DNA of 64,000 bases from Chondrosia reniformis (taxonomy: Eukaryota > Porifera > Demospongiae > Chondrillida > Chondrillidae), in assembly GCA_947172415.1 (NCBI GenBank), contig OX359193.1, positions 1,544,501 to 1,608,500 on the forward strand, read 5' to 3'. The position numbers and the translations under genes were made by a program. Within the stretch, counting starts at the first letter, position 1. Every line of letters starts with the position of its first letter. Shown one piece after another: positions 1-24,000 of this stretch. Under the pieces are notes generated by a model. The model had not been told where the DNA came from. It searched no databases and saw nothing but the letters and a program-made list of their open reading frames with translations.

Positions 1-1031
1 CCGATCGTACCCCTGTTGTGGTATAAGGTTGTCCATATTAAAAGTGTATGTGAACCTGTGGGCCTCAGAGGAGACAAATATAATCCTTGCATCAGGAGCA
101 GAGGACAACACAACAGGAAGTAGTTCAAGTGTCAACAGGAAGTGACCAAGATGATTAACCTGTATAATACAAATTACAGTACATACCTCATAAAGGTGTG
201 ATTACATGAATATACATGTAATATGGTTCTTATAAATACATCTCATAATATGATTGTGTGTTATAAATAGTGAGCTACATTTGACAACACAAACAGACTT
301 GGAAATGATTTTCAAATCCATCCTCTGTTGTCCCTAAGTACACACAGAGAAAAACAAAGTTCAACAGTACAAAACTACAATAACATGCAGTATAGAGGAA
401 AACTTGAACTATGTAGACAGGAAATTCTAAAAAGATGAATGAACAATTCACCCTTTTCCATGTATCCTACATTATACAGCCATAGAAATACTATACTAAA
501 TACCACAAGAGAATAAACATGTAAGTACGCATGCCTACCTTCGAGAACTAGTGCTATTCCAGCATTGTTAATGAGGAGGTGAAGAGGGAGATTTCTCTGC
601 TTGAAGTCTACAGTAAATTGCTTCACAGACTTTAGGGAAGACAGATCGAGTCTCATAAACTCCACATTGATAGTTTTATCTGGCTGTGTTTCAGACACTT
701 CAGTGCGCATTCGCTCTATAGCCTGTACATAGAGAGGGATAGGTGGTCAAATTTGAATACCATAATCTCAATATTGCTATAGTAGTAGGTTTTCCCATTT
801 CTCAATACTCACATCTTTCGCTTTTTCTTCACTTCTGCATGCTACGATAACATGAGCTCCCAAAAGCGCCAGCCCTTTCGCTGTCTCGTACCCAATTCCA
901 GTGTTTCCTCCAGTAACAACGGCTACTCTACCGCTCTGGTCCACTTCGGGGTAAGTCAATCTTCCTCCCATGGCCCAATACGTAATGGCCAGTTGTAACA
1001 CACGTGACCTTGATTCCTCTTCATCATGCAT
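1..1031 (-). CDS. DHRSX/retinol-dehydrogenase-like short-chain dehydrogenase, 5' part
   Basis: The gene runs off the left edge. Exons read on the minus strand are 813-1031, 539-722, 299-333 (35 nt) and <1-159; all phases agree and all introns are GT-AG. The product shows the Rossmann cofactor motif TGGNTGIGYETAKGLALLG, the following VIVACRSEEKA, then LDLSSLKSVKQF, the structural motif NNAG, DGFENHFQVNHLGHFLLT and ARIIFVSSEAHR, in the order expected for the SDR family. These enzymes use NAD(P)H to oxidise or reduce retinoid, steroid or polyprenoid alcohols and ketones. The catalytic YxxxK motif would lie beyond the edge. The wording LPLHLLINNAG and the region before TGG resemble DHRSX, but RDH11-14 or WWOX-type SDRs cannot be excluded. 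The start at 1031 is the first in-frame ATG and is not independently proven. It lies 271 bp downstream of the Piwi stop, on the same strand. Confidence 0.85.
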
Positions 1032-1301
1032 GAAATGTGATAGTGGATGATACCGCTAATTACAGTAGTACAGGTATATAATACATTAGTTCTGCTCAAG
1101 TCACTGAATATGAACAATGGATTATACCAGTATTAAACTGAAAAAGCTAATAACAAAAAGTGATACAAGTTGCTAACAAAACTGTAAGAATTAAAACTAC
1201 TAGTAAAGTTTAGAGCATTAAAATCATTAAGTTGCTATAGCAATGAAACAGAATACATGTAGATTGGTTGGAGAATGAGCTAGACTTGTACGTAAAAACT
1301 G

Positions 1302-12545
<11,244 letters not shown>

Positions 12546-13727
12546 TGGGATACCTAGAAGAGAACAGTTAGCACGAATGAAAGTCTTTGGGGATTCTTGC
12601 GAGTGCACTAATGATGCACATATGCTGTTTAATAATCATTGTTGGATACTTAAAAGATATAAAAACTTCAAGTCGCCTTTGTGCGCTACCTTACTAAAAC
12701 CCGCTTAGCCTTAGTTTTTAAACCAAGTCACGTCAATGTCAATACGAAATTAGCATTTCTAATTTAACAGAAGTGCAGGAGATGATTCCTACAAAGAATT
12801 ATATCACATGGATAGTGTATTCATTTGGGCGGGAGACAGACTTTGTGAGAAATTAAATTAATAATAAAATAAACGAATTGCAATACGGTGATTAAGGTAT
12901 GCACAGCGCCTTAACCAACTCTTTCAAAGAATCTGCTCAGCGAGTTGCAGCCTGTGGACCCTCCAACTACAATCTCTTCCTAGAATGATGCTACACGTGG
13001 TATCGACGTCATAACTCATCATGTGATGTCACTGCTAAAGTTGTACACCAACAATGGTTTCTGCTTAACGTTAAAAGAATAGGCAAAGCATATCTGTACT
13101 ACACAGTTGGTCCTGGTCAAATAGGAACGTTTACCTACCCTTTGAAATCTGCTAGACCAAATAAGCAGTCGTTTGTAAGTAGCCAGGTTGTTAAAAGCGA
13201 GAATTCAACGCCACCCCAGTTGTCGAACGATATCGCTGCAGACTTGTAAGTTTGACCATATTGTTCGTGTATCTATGGTTCGACTTGCGGGACAAGCGCA
13301 TTCCTACTGTACATTCATTAAATTAGCTAAACTGCTGTCTCACTTACCTAGTGGCTTCGGTCTTTTTGGATCCGGATAATCACGATCCATGACTAAAATG
13401 GTCCTCCAGCTGTGATGATATGTTGTTATAGAGGATATTCGATACAAGCCGATAATTATATTTATCGTAGCAGCCGTTGCAAAGCCGATCCGGAAGTTGT
13501 ATCACGTGATGTACATCAGCTAAATTCACAGCCAACTCCGGAAGGGCTAAGACAAATTAAAAACACTTAGAGGGCCAGGCATCACTTTCTGTAAATGATG
13601 GAGAACTACTCTTATGATTGTCCTTCAGTATACTAGTTTAAATGGATCATATAGGTATCTGGTTAGCAAGTCTGGCCGCTGGATCTAGATCCTACTTCTC
13701 ATTACCGCGCGGGGGCGGAAGAGAATA

Positions 13728-13919
13728 GCAACTATTGTCAATTTCACACCTTGTGAATCATCGCCTTGGGCATTTATTAGTGACAATTCCCGTATGGACT
13801 GTACAATCTCACCTAGATAAACGCCCGCAAAGCGGTTAAAGGTGTGATAATTGTCGGTGTGATTTGAGTTGGCAGCGATTCCATTGGCCGAGCCAAGGTG
13901 TGAAATTGACAATAGTTGC
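13728..13919. mobile_element. 192-bp MITE with perfect 26-bp TIR
   Basis: Left end GCAACTATTGTCAATTTCAC..CTTG is matched perfectly by the reverse complement at the right end, with TA flanking on both sides. It is non-coding, in the spacer between Piwi and the PX adaptor. Confidence 0.85.
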
Positions 13920-14376
13920 TAGACCCATCTGTTCTAATAGGTTTATGTTGTTACAGTGATGGTCAGAATGGCAAGTTTGGTAATCCAAGGGGATACCGTG
14001 TTTAATTTAACAACAAGGTTGCAAAATATTCCAGTAGATGGCACATATACAGAGTACCGAAATGATTATATACACAATATATGTACTCAAAAGATGCCAA
14101 CCAGTTATGGTAACAGGCCTAGGACGCCTGAGCACATATATATATATATATATCACCACTTGCAAGGCTACCAGGCTGTCCTCCCAGGTGCACAGCTGCA
14201 GCCTATAGCTGACTGAATAGTGGGTATATAGGCTATATTATTTATAATACATTACTTTTGCTTTGTACATATCTGTATGTCACTATGATTACTTGTGAAG
14301 TATCATACCAATTATATGTATGTCTAGTTCCTATGCTCATTGTGTGTCCATATGGATGTACGTAGCATACATAGCC

Positions 14377-14620
14377 AAGGATTCACAGAAGATCAAGATA
14401 AAGAAAAAGACAAAGACTCCCAGGATCACTGATGAAGGGTGGAATTCCCAGAAACGGCTGTCTGACCCAGTGGAGAAGAAGATGAAAGAAGGGAAAAGAA
14501 GGAAGAAAAGACTACTGTATCTTCATCTAAAGCTCTCTTTAGGTTTAGTTCCCCTATAGGCTCTTTTTACAGAATAGGCATATAGCATGTAGGAAAATGG
14601 TATCTTAGATTTTTCATGCA
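14377..14620 (+). repeat. Interspersed repeat family A, near-full copy
   Basis: It starts AAGGATTCACAGAAGATCAA and ends GGTATCTTAGATTTTTCATG. The middle contains GATGAAGGGTGGAATTCCCA and CTGTCTGACCCAGTGGAGAA. The purine-rich first half gives spurious frames ([14 protein letters not shown]). It lies in the Piwi/PX spacer. Confidence 0.9.
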
Positions 14621-14644
14621 TCTACATGTAAAATTTACAATGTT

Positions 14645-14795
14645 GAGAACATCATCATCATTTGACTATGGGAGCACAATGAGCTAATGGGATCATGGAA
14701 CTAAAGTTCACTTAATGGGAACCAGAATCTTTACTTAGTCATTCAAGAAGACAGTCGAGCCATAGACAGCTGTTTCATCCTTATTAGGATAGCAT
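14645..14795 (+). repeat. Interspersed repeat family B, copy 1
   Basis: Contains CATCATCATTTG, GGAGCACAATGAGCTAATGG, TTCACTTAATGGGAACCAGA and CATAGACAGCTGTTTCATCC. The same blocks in the same order occur at 33318-33490. Confidence 0.75.
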
Positions 14796-15094
14796 AAAAA
14801 TACAGTCCACGTGAATACTTGGTTTACTGTATTACTTTACTTTATGGCCAGCATTTATTAAACTAATATACACCCACATGCACATCTACGGACAACAAAT
14901 TTAATTAATCCATCATAACCTCTTGATACAAATGTACAAACCCAAAATAGTAAATACATACATGATCACAGTGTGAATACTAATTGATAAAATTCAACTG
15001 TCACTCGTAATCCACAAGCTATGAAATATTACAAAATCATGTAAAGATATATATAAACATTAATAAGGTCCACTGTATATTCACAAACATTGTG

Positions 15095-18000
15095 TCACTG
15101 CACTGTGGTTGATGATCTATAACGAGCAATAGGTTGCTTGCTATTACACTTTGCAGGTCCTAATATGGTCACGGGAATTTCCTTCGGTCCACTCTCATTG
15201 AAGAGGGAGTGGGTCTGGTAATGTAGAATGATGGATGGTATGGTCTTAAATGTCCTCTGCCCAATTGTGAAAGTGTTATCAGGATTTGGGTCAATGTTGA
15301 AATGTCTCACACTACATAACAAAGTTAACAAACACTATATCAAACAGATAGAAAAGGTATATTAATTGTATTAACTTCTGTATATAATTAGTTTGAAAAT
15401 GGCATCTAAAATGGCAGATTATTTTATGTCCAAAAACTGTATATACGTACGTAATTAATGATAAAAGAGTCCATCTCTATCTTACAGTACATATCACATA
15501 AAGTTGACTTTTTGATATAAATGAGACATCAGTTAATTATCAAAAGTGGTCAAAAGAATATTACATATTTGAGGGGCAGAGTAGGAAATCATTAGAAAAA
15601 CCTATTCAACAACAACAATTATTTGGGTAGAAATTCTATAGATGCACTAAATTTATGCATATTAGGTGACCACTAATTAGAAGTGATTTATAAGATTGCC
15701 TGAGGAAGTCCAAGTGGCTAAAAACACTTGCAATTTTATTATATTGTTAACGTTCTAATTTTTTATAAACATACCTGTAATGATGTCTAACGGATAATGC
15801 ATAATAGCCAGGCTACAGAAAAGGCAAATAAAATTTAGTAGAAGCACACAAACTCATTAATATGAATGTACCTTATTGATTCTTTCTCGAACTAAAAATT
15901 CCCGATTTCTGACTTGTGGCTAAAGTAAATAAAAATAGCAAGTAAATCAATTTGAGGCATAACTTTGTGTACTTCCTACCTGTTTCAGAAGTCTCTCAGC
16001 TTCAGGTCTGTCCATAGTCTTGTAAAACCACGGTTGATCACCTATAGTATTAGTAAATCTCAATCTAAAAGGGATAGGATATCCTAGTTTCTGAATTTTA
16101 ATAGAAAAAAATGTGAAAATCCTCTTTGTCCAAGGAAATGTAGCTGTGGCAATAATACATATGGATATATACAAATTACCTGACAAGGGGGGGGGGGGTG
16201 GGTGGGAGGCAACTGATTTGTATGCTTGCACTTACTTAGGTTAAGTGTGATATCACAAACGTAAGGACTATCTCCATCCACTTGTGGGACGCTAGGCAGT
16301 GGCCTGTTCTGTATTAATGGATAAGTAATGGGTGGGGTTTTACTCCCTTGGTGGGCAGGACTAGTGACAGTCACTGAAGGCTTGTGTGGCGATGCAGATT
16401 CAGGAGGCATCTTGATTGATTCTTGAGCTGTTTCAGGTAACTTTTCAAAGGTCCTCCTTGGTTTGGGTGGGGGAGCACGAGGTTTAATTCCATCAGCTGC
16501 TGCAAAGCTACCTTTCTTGCTCAATCTCTGACTTATAGCTTCCGAGAGTTGCATTGTTTCTTTCTAAATTAAAAAGTCTGAGGATTAATAGCTGGACAAT
16601 GTAACTATAAGATAATTTTAAGATATTGACTTCAGTATATATTTTAGTGTTCCTTAATTAGCAACAATGATTATATCCTCTATTACTACAAGAGCAACAT
16701 TAGCCTCCTTAAGGTAGACCAAATCAGATTTCATTTTGATTGAACAGGCTTTCAATAATTTGGAGTATATTTACGTATATTATAACTTCAATACATCTTA
16801 AAACCTCCACATGGCAGATGACATTGTTGGATAAACAAATTTTGCCATAATTTGATGCAGAAGAAGCATAAAATAAATTTGGCAGGATGAGGGAAACCAG
16901 ATTTGAGGATAATGTACATCACAATGTTGAAATCTTTGGTCCTTAAATGTATGGCACGTATAGGGAGAGTAAGCGATAACCAATGCTGGATATATACAGG
17001 TTCATGGCTATTTGAGAGAAATCATACAGTGAATATGTGACACGTATTGGTCATAGCAGGCTACCATCAGATAACTCAGCTTACTGAATAACAAAATCCA
17101 GATAACACGGGTCTGTCTAAATCAGTGTTAGCATTCCTATAACACTTACCGTTGGAGACCAAATTTCCTTGGGAGTCCAGCCCTCCTCTGATGCAATCCT
17201 AATATACCACCATTCTTTGGATTCAGCCAGCAGGTAACCAAAGTCTTCCTTCTTCACAGCAATATGACCTGATTCAGACTTCTTAAATTCATCCGTAGCA
17301 ATATAGGTCCCAAGATGATCCAATTTGACCGGAGGACGATAGTTTACATTTTGGTATTCTAAATTGGTGTCTTCTCTCGCAGCAAGTTGGTTCATGTAAA
17401 GATCATCTTCCTCAAATAATCCATTTTTCATATCTGGTGTGACATTCAGGTAATCTACAAGGTTGGGGTTAGTTTGGATGATAGGCAGCAGAGGAGATGA
17501 GAAATCAATTTCCTCTTTTGGTGATGGTGTTACGTTATCATCACTTGGATCATCCTTGCTTTCGCTAGAGCTCTCAGGAACCTGGTCAAGGTCAGCTACA
17601 TTTTTACTAGCTATGTTCTCTTGCAAGTGGACCTCAGGTTCTCCCTCTGGTTCAATGGATGGATGCTTACTGATATCTAGAGCTGATGAAATGGGAGAAT
17701 TATCCTTGCCAGCTTGGCCTTTCTTTTCATGGTCTAAAGGTACAAAAAAGGATTCAGACCCAAGTGAGCTTCACTGAAGTTCACAGATGCACTTTGAAAT
17801 TGAAAGATTGCTACTTCAGAGGTTAAGTACGTACATATGTAAGGGACACGTATAAACTGAGCTATGTATTTATGGTAACTGATGCAATTTTGCCACACTT
17901 AGTGACACTCTTATGTTAACACACAGAAAATTGTGGACAGTTTATATTGGGACTTCCAACAAAAGGACTACTGTAGGCTATTACCAGTATTTGCGATTAT

Positions 18001-21000
18001 ATGTAGGTACAGAGTATGGGTAAGACTTTATAGAGACAACTGATAACATACGGATATCTTCAGAAGTTTTGATTACCACAATATCACTCTTATCCAACAC
18101 TACTGGTGATTTACTGTGAATTCTTCCCATTACACAAACCAATCAAATCTTCAGTACACACACACACTAACTGCAAGGGCTACTCCAATGAAAGACTAGA
18201 TAAAAATTTAGAAACTTAGAGAAAATCTCTGTTAAAACTCCTTCACTATAATCCCTCTCCTTTCCTCTTAACCTCTTAACTGACTACCTATGCCACAGTT
18301 TCCACTGTATTAGATCAGAGTGTATAGACTTGTAGGGCCTCAATCAGTACACCATTCAACTACCCAAATATCTTAATATAGCAAATTTGAGGGTGTTCTA
18401 TACAAACAATACACTACCTTATCACTACAACACATAAGGATAAGATGAGACACATTCAATATACTGTACAACCAAAGCGGTTGTGTGTCTCCGATGAAAC
18501 CTTAGCTTGAGTACTGAAACCATATGTGACACTTCTAATGTGGAATACCAAAGCTGACAAGTATTGGTCTATGTTAGGTCATCCAACAGGAGTGACACAG
18601 AGATACAGGAATTTGAAAGGTCATCAGCTAAGGTTAGAGTGTACTTATATAGTAAGGACACTAAGGGGAGGGGCTATCATTAGTGTAGTAAGTGAGAGAT
18701 GTGTGGACATTAATAGGAGAGATGTGGACACTAAGGGGAGAGTGTGGACACTAAGGGGAGAGGTGTGGACACTAAGGGGAGAGGTGTGGACACTAAGGGG
18801 AGAGGTGTGGACACTAGGGGGAGAGGTGTGGACACTAAGGGGAGAGGTGTGGACACTAAGGGGAGAGGTGTGGACACTAAGGGGAGAGGTGTGGACACTA
18901 AGGGGAGAGGTGTGGACACTAGGGGGAGAGGTGTGGACACTAAGGGGAGAGGTGTGGACACTAAGGGGAGAGGTGTGGACACTAAGGGGAGAGGTGTGGA
19001 CACTAGGGGGAGAGGTGTGGACACTAAGGGGAGAGGTGTGGACACTAAGGGGAGAGATGTGGACACTAAGGGGAGAGGTGTGGACACTAAGGGGAGAGAT
19101 GTGGACACTAGGGGGAGAGGTGTGGACACTAAGGGGAGAGGTGTGGACACTAAGGGGAGAGTGTGGACACTAAGGGGAGAGATGTGGACACTAGGGGGAG
19201 AGGTGGGGACACTAAGGGGAGAGGTGTGGACACTAGGGGGAGAGGTGTGGACACTAAGGGGAGAGTGTGGACACTAAGGGGAGAGTGTGGACACTAAGGG
19301 GAGAGGTGTGGACACTAAGGGGAGAGGTGTGGACACTAAGGGGAGAGGTGTGGACACTAAGGGGAGAGTGTGGACACTAAGGGGAGAGGTGTGGACACTA
19401 AGGGGAGAGGTGTGGACACTAAGGGGAGAGGTGTGGACACTAAGGGGAGAGGTGTGGACACTAGGGGGAGAGGTGTGGACACTAGGGGGAGAGGTGTGGA
19501 CACTAGGGGGAGAGGTGTGGACACTAAGGGGAGAGTGTGGACACTAAGGGGAGAGATGTGGACACTAGGGGGAGAGGTGGGGACACTAAGGGGAGAGATG
19601 TGGACACTAAGGGGAGAGTGTGGACACTAAGGGGAGAGATGTGGACACTAGGGGGAGAGGTGGGGACACTAAGGGGAGAGGTGTGGACACTAGGGGGAGA
19701 GGTGTGGACACTAGGGGGAGAGGTGTGGACACTAAGGGGAGAGATGTGGACACTAAGGGGAGAGGTGTGGACACTAAGGGGAGAGTGTGGACACTAAGGG
19801 GAGAGTGTGGACACTAAGGGGAGAGGTGTGGACACTAAGGGGAGAGGTGTGGACACTAAGGGGAGAGGTGTGGACACTAAGGGGAGAGGTGTGGACACTA
19901 AGGGGAGAGGTGTGGACACTAAGGGGAGAGGTGTGGACACTAGGGGGAGAGGTGTGGACACTAGGGGGAGAGGTGTGGACACTAGGGGGAGAGGTGTGGA
20001 CACTAAGGGGAGAGGTGTGGACACTAAGGGGAGAGGTGTGGACACTAAGGGGAGAGTGTGGACACTAAGGGGAGAGTGTGGACACTAAGGGGAGAGGTGT
20101 GGACACTAAGGGGAGAGGTGTGGACACTAAGGGGAGAGGTGTGGACACTAAGGGGAGAGGTGTGGACACTAAGGGGAGAGGTGGGGACACTAAGGGGAGA
20201 GGTGTGGACACTAAGGGGAGAGGTGTGGACACTAAGGGGAGAGTGTGGACACTAAGGGGAGAGGTGTGGACACTAGGGGGAGAGGTGTGGACACTAGGGG
20301 GAGAGGTGTGGACACTAAGGGGAGAGATGTGGACACTAGGGGGAGAGATGTGGACACTAAGGGGAGAGGTGTGGACACTAAGGGGAGAGTGTGGACACTA
20401 AGGGGAGAGATGTGGACACTAAGGGGAGAGTGTGGACACTAAGGGGAGAGATGTGGACACTAGGGGGAGAGGTGGGGACACTAAGGGGAGAGGTGTGGAC
20501 ACTAGGGGGAGAGGTGTGGACACTAGGGGGAGAGGTGTGGACACTAAGGGGAGAGTGTGGACACTAAGGGGAGAGAGGTGTGGACACTTGATGTTACATT
20601 ATGTACTACTATAATGCACTGGATCTCTGTTTGTTTGTTTGTCTAATTTAGAAATCCATATCCACGAACAGCCCATGGTTGTATGACTAGCTGCCCCTCT
20701 GCAGTAGATCGCTTTGCCTATGGATGAGACACCCTTTATCCTGGGAGCATCCGTTAAAATGTTTCATCACATTGACACACTCTTGAAGTGTCTAATTAGT
20801 GTGAGGTGCTGCTGTAGCAGTATGATTTTAACACATACAACACCCAAACTTATAAACATACCACTTTCACTAATCTCAGGGATACGTTCTGCATCTGCTG
20901 TTTCGTCAATGTCAATATATTCATCAGAAGCAGACTGCTTCCGATACATTACAGAGTTCATTGGAGTGTACTCTTCATCATAATCCAAAGGATATCTTTG

Positions 21001-24000
21001 GTTTTCGGGTGTTGCAGTTCTTTCACTTGATCCTAGCATAAAGTAATGAGAAACCATATCACTCTACTACCACTCCACTCCATACCACTCCACTCCATAC
21101 CACTTCATTACCATACCACTTCATTACCATACCACTCCATTACCATACCACTCCACTACCATACCACTCCACTACCATACCACTCCACTCCACTCTACAC
21201 TGTTCTTCTCCTACTCACTTTCCGGTGATGGAGTCTTCATTAGTTTGGAATGTGAAGCAGAAGGCAGTTCTTAAGGAATACAAGAAAGTTAAGAACAGTA
21301 ATGCAAGCAACTTCATACAATCAATAAATCCATTCTAGGTCACACAGAGTAAATAGAAGACTATAGTACAATCCTACAACTTGTATCTATAGCAACACCC
21401 TTGTAATGACAACATGAATGACAAACTTGGTAAAGGTCTGTTCTTTATTGGAGGTTTGTACTCATTTTCAGATGGCTTTTGGGGTGGTGGACGGGATGGA
21501 GGGATTGCTACATAATATGGAGAGATTGCTACATTAATATAGAGGGATTGCTACATTAATATAGAGGGATTGCTACATAAGTATAGAGAGATTGCTACAT
21601 TAACATGGAGGGGTTGCTAGAGTACATATATAAGACATAACTGTAAATGAAGGCTTGTGATTGGTAACCTGACATCCACATGTCATAGACCTGACATCCA
21701 CATGACATCCACATGACATCCACATGATGTACACATGACATCCACATGATATACACATGACATCCACATGATGTACACATGACATCCACACAATGTATAC
21801 ATGACATCCACATGATGTACACATGACATCCACATGATATACACATGACATCCACATGATACACACATGACATCCACATGATGTACACATGACATCCACA
21901 TGATGTACACATGACATTCACGGGACATCCACATACATACCTGGCAAGGGTCTGTGAGCAAAGGTAGAAACAGTAAACGAGCGAGCCTTGGGTTCACTCT
22001 GTGGATCTTCTGGTGTAGGAGATAATCTTGACTCTTTCACTGATGGGTGCTTTGTGGGAGCTTCCACATACCTCCCCTCTCCACTCTGGCTGACAAAGGA
22101 GTTCACTGGCTGCCTAAATGGAAGTGCTGGAGCACCTGCAGGTGATGGTACAGGAATATTCTGCTTGGCTTTGCGAGTTTTGGCATAGGGGGGTGGAGGA
22201 ACTGGAGCTCTTTTTGGATGGCTACCAGACACTGTCTGGCCCCTAGGGATTGGGGTTGGTCTCCCTGTTGGTGCAAGGTGTGCCATGTCAAGTGGTGTGC
22301 TGGTGTTTTGTTCCTTCTGTTTGGAGGAGTTACTTTGTCCTGGAGTTGACACGTTATTAGAAACAGATCCTGAATGTGTGACAGCCTCTTGAAATCGAGG
22401 GATTCGTGGAGGTGGTGTAAGTTTCTTTTCAAGCTTTGGAGGAGAAACTCTAAGTTGAGGAGATGTGCCTTCACCCCCCTCTAACGGTATCATTATCTCA
22501 GGATCAGCTGTTGGATTTCTGGATATTTTACTCAAAGTGTCCATTTTTTGTAGATGGTCAAAGTATATAGTGTCAGCATCATTCACAGTTTCAGTATTTT
22601 CAGATTTAGGAGTTTCAGAAGGAGTGCTGTCTCCAGTCAGAGTGTCTGATCTGTAGATGTCAAAGTGTGGCGGACCATCTGGCCCTGTTGTGTTGTCACC
22701 AGTGGAGTTATTTGATGTGTTGAAGTTGCTTTCCAAAGTTTTAGGAGCTTGGTATATTCCCTGGTCAATCAGACTCTTTGGATCCAGTGCCAACCATTTC
22801 TCTTGTATTTCAGTGTACTCATCTGGAAGATAATTATCCGACGATTGCATCTCGTAACGTTGCTCTATTCCAGGGGGAAGGTGGGAAAGGGTGATCAATG
22901 GTGACATTTCACTTTGAGGAGGTGACATTTCTTTAATTATTTGATTTTCAAGGCTGATTTTGTTTCCCACTGATGACCTATAATTGTACATCAGTAAAGG
23001 TCACATATACACAACAGATAACATATATACACATACATATTATACATACGTATACACTCCATTGCTGGGGCAACCGAGAGTATATTATATTCCACAACTG
23101 AAGTATAACTATAATAAGAGGCACTTTGGCCTCTTATTATAGTTATACAATGATGTATCCTGCAAAAAACTCAGAAAATGCCTGTAAGTTTGTGTTATCC
23201 CATGAAAATGCAAGAAAAGCCTAGGGGTGGAGTGTATAACTATTACATGTATTTCACTACTGTACGTATATGAATACTTGTACTATATATATGCTAGGCT
23301 ATATAGAGCATTGCCAACTCACATTCTTGGTGGGTATCGGCCAGACATCCTGGTCAGGGTCCTGTCATACAGAAATATCCGAGATTCTCTTGTTAATGTC
23401 TGCAAAAAGAGCAGTGGGGCACTTAGAACATCAGTAGGAGGATGAGTAAATAATCAGACATCTTTACATCTACCTGAGCGTAAAAGGCCTATAGGAAACT
23501 AAACCTAGTGAGAGCTTTGGATGAGGATATAAGAGTCTTCTCCTTTTGCATTAGCCATATTCATACATATGTATACATATGGCAGTTTTGGTATCACTTT
23601 TACCTGAAAGATTAGATTGGGCACCTCCTTGGAATGTATATACGTAGGATACTATATATATCAATGTACTGTATGTACTATACGTATATGTAATATGTGT
23701 ATATACTAGACATGCAAGTTCAAATAATTTGATCTGAGAGCATCCCAATAATTAGATTAGATGATTTAGTAAAGAGAATGGAAGACTTAGAGAAGAAAAC
23801 AAGACAAAGACTCCCAGGGTCACTGAGGAAGAGCAGAATCCTCAGAAACAACTGTCTATCCCAGTAAAAGTGACACTTTATCCTCATCCAAAGCTTTGCC
23901 TAGGTAATATAGCTCCAGGAAAAGTTTGTTCCAAGTATATGTATTCTGTATGTAATTTCCTTAGCTTTATATGCATGCATGTCAACAATATCTCTAAGGA

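Larger units (their letters stand above)
12556..15094. other. Spacer between Piwi 5' end and PX adaptor 3' end
   Basis: No supported protein gene. It must hold the Piwi promoter and a 5'UTR exon, the MITE at 13728-13919, repeat A (14377-14620), repeat B (14645-14795) and a short (TA)n at about 14141. The open frame at 13188-13379 has no recognisable content. Confidence 0.6.

Noticed and set aside
14320-14559. Basic protein frame [18 protein letters not shown], also at 25685 and 35858
   Set aside because: It is the family A repeat; different copies carry indels that shift the frame and no coding constraint is visible.
18526-20614. Many long open frames with WTLRGEV, DTKGRGV or STPLPLV repeats
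   Set aside because: They are translations of the 21-bp minisatellite on both strands; no start context, splice sites or family similarity.
21595-21997. Cys-rich frames CHVDVMCTSCG, metallothionein-like at first sight
   Set aside because: Product of the CATGACATCCACATGATGTA array.
22103-22188. Open frames overlapping the PX adaptor proline-rich exon in other frames
   Set aside because: Shadows of exon 21941-22977, whose own frame is open for 1037 nt and joins in phase on both sides.
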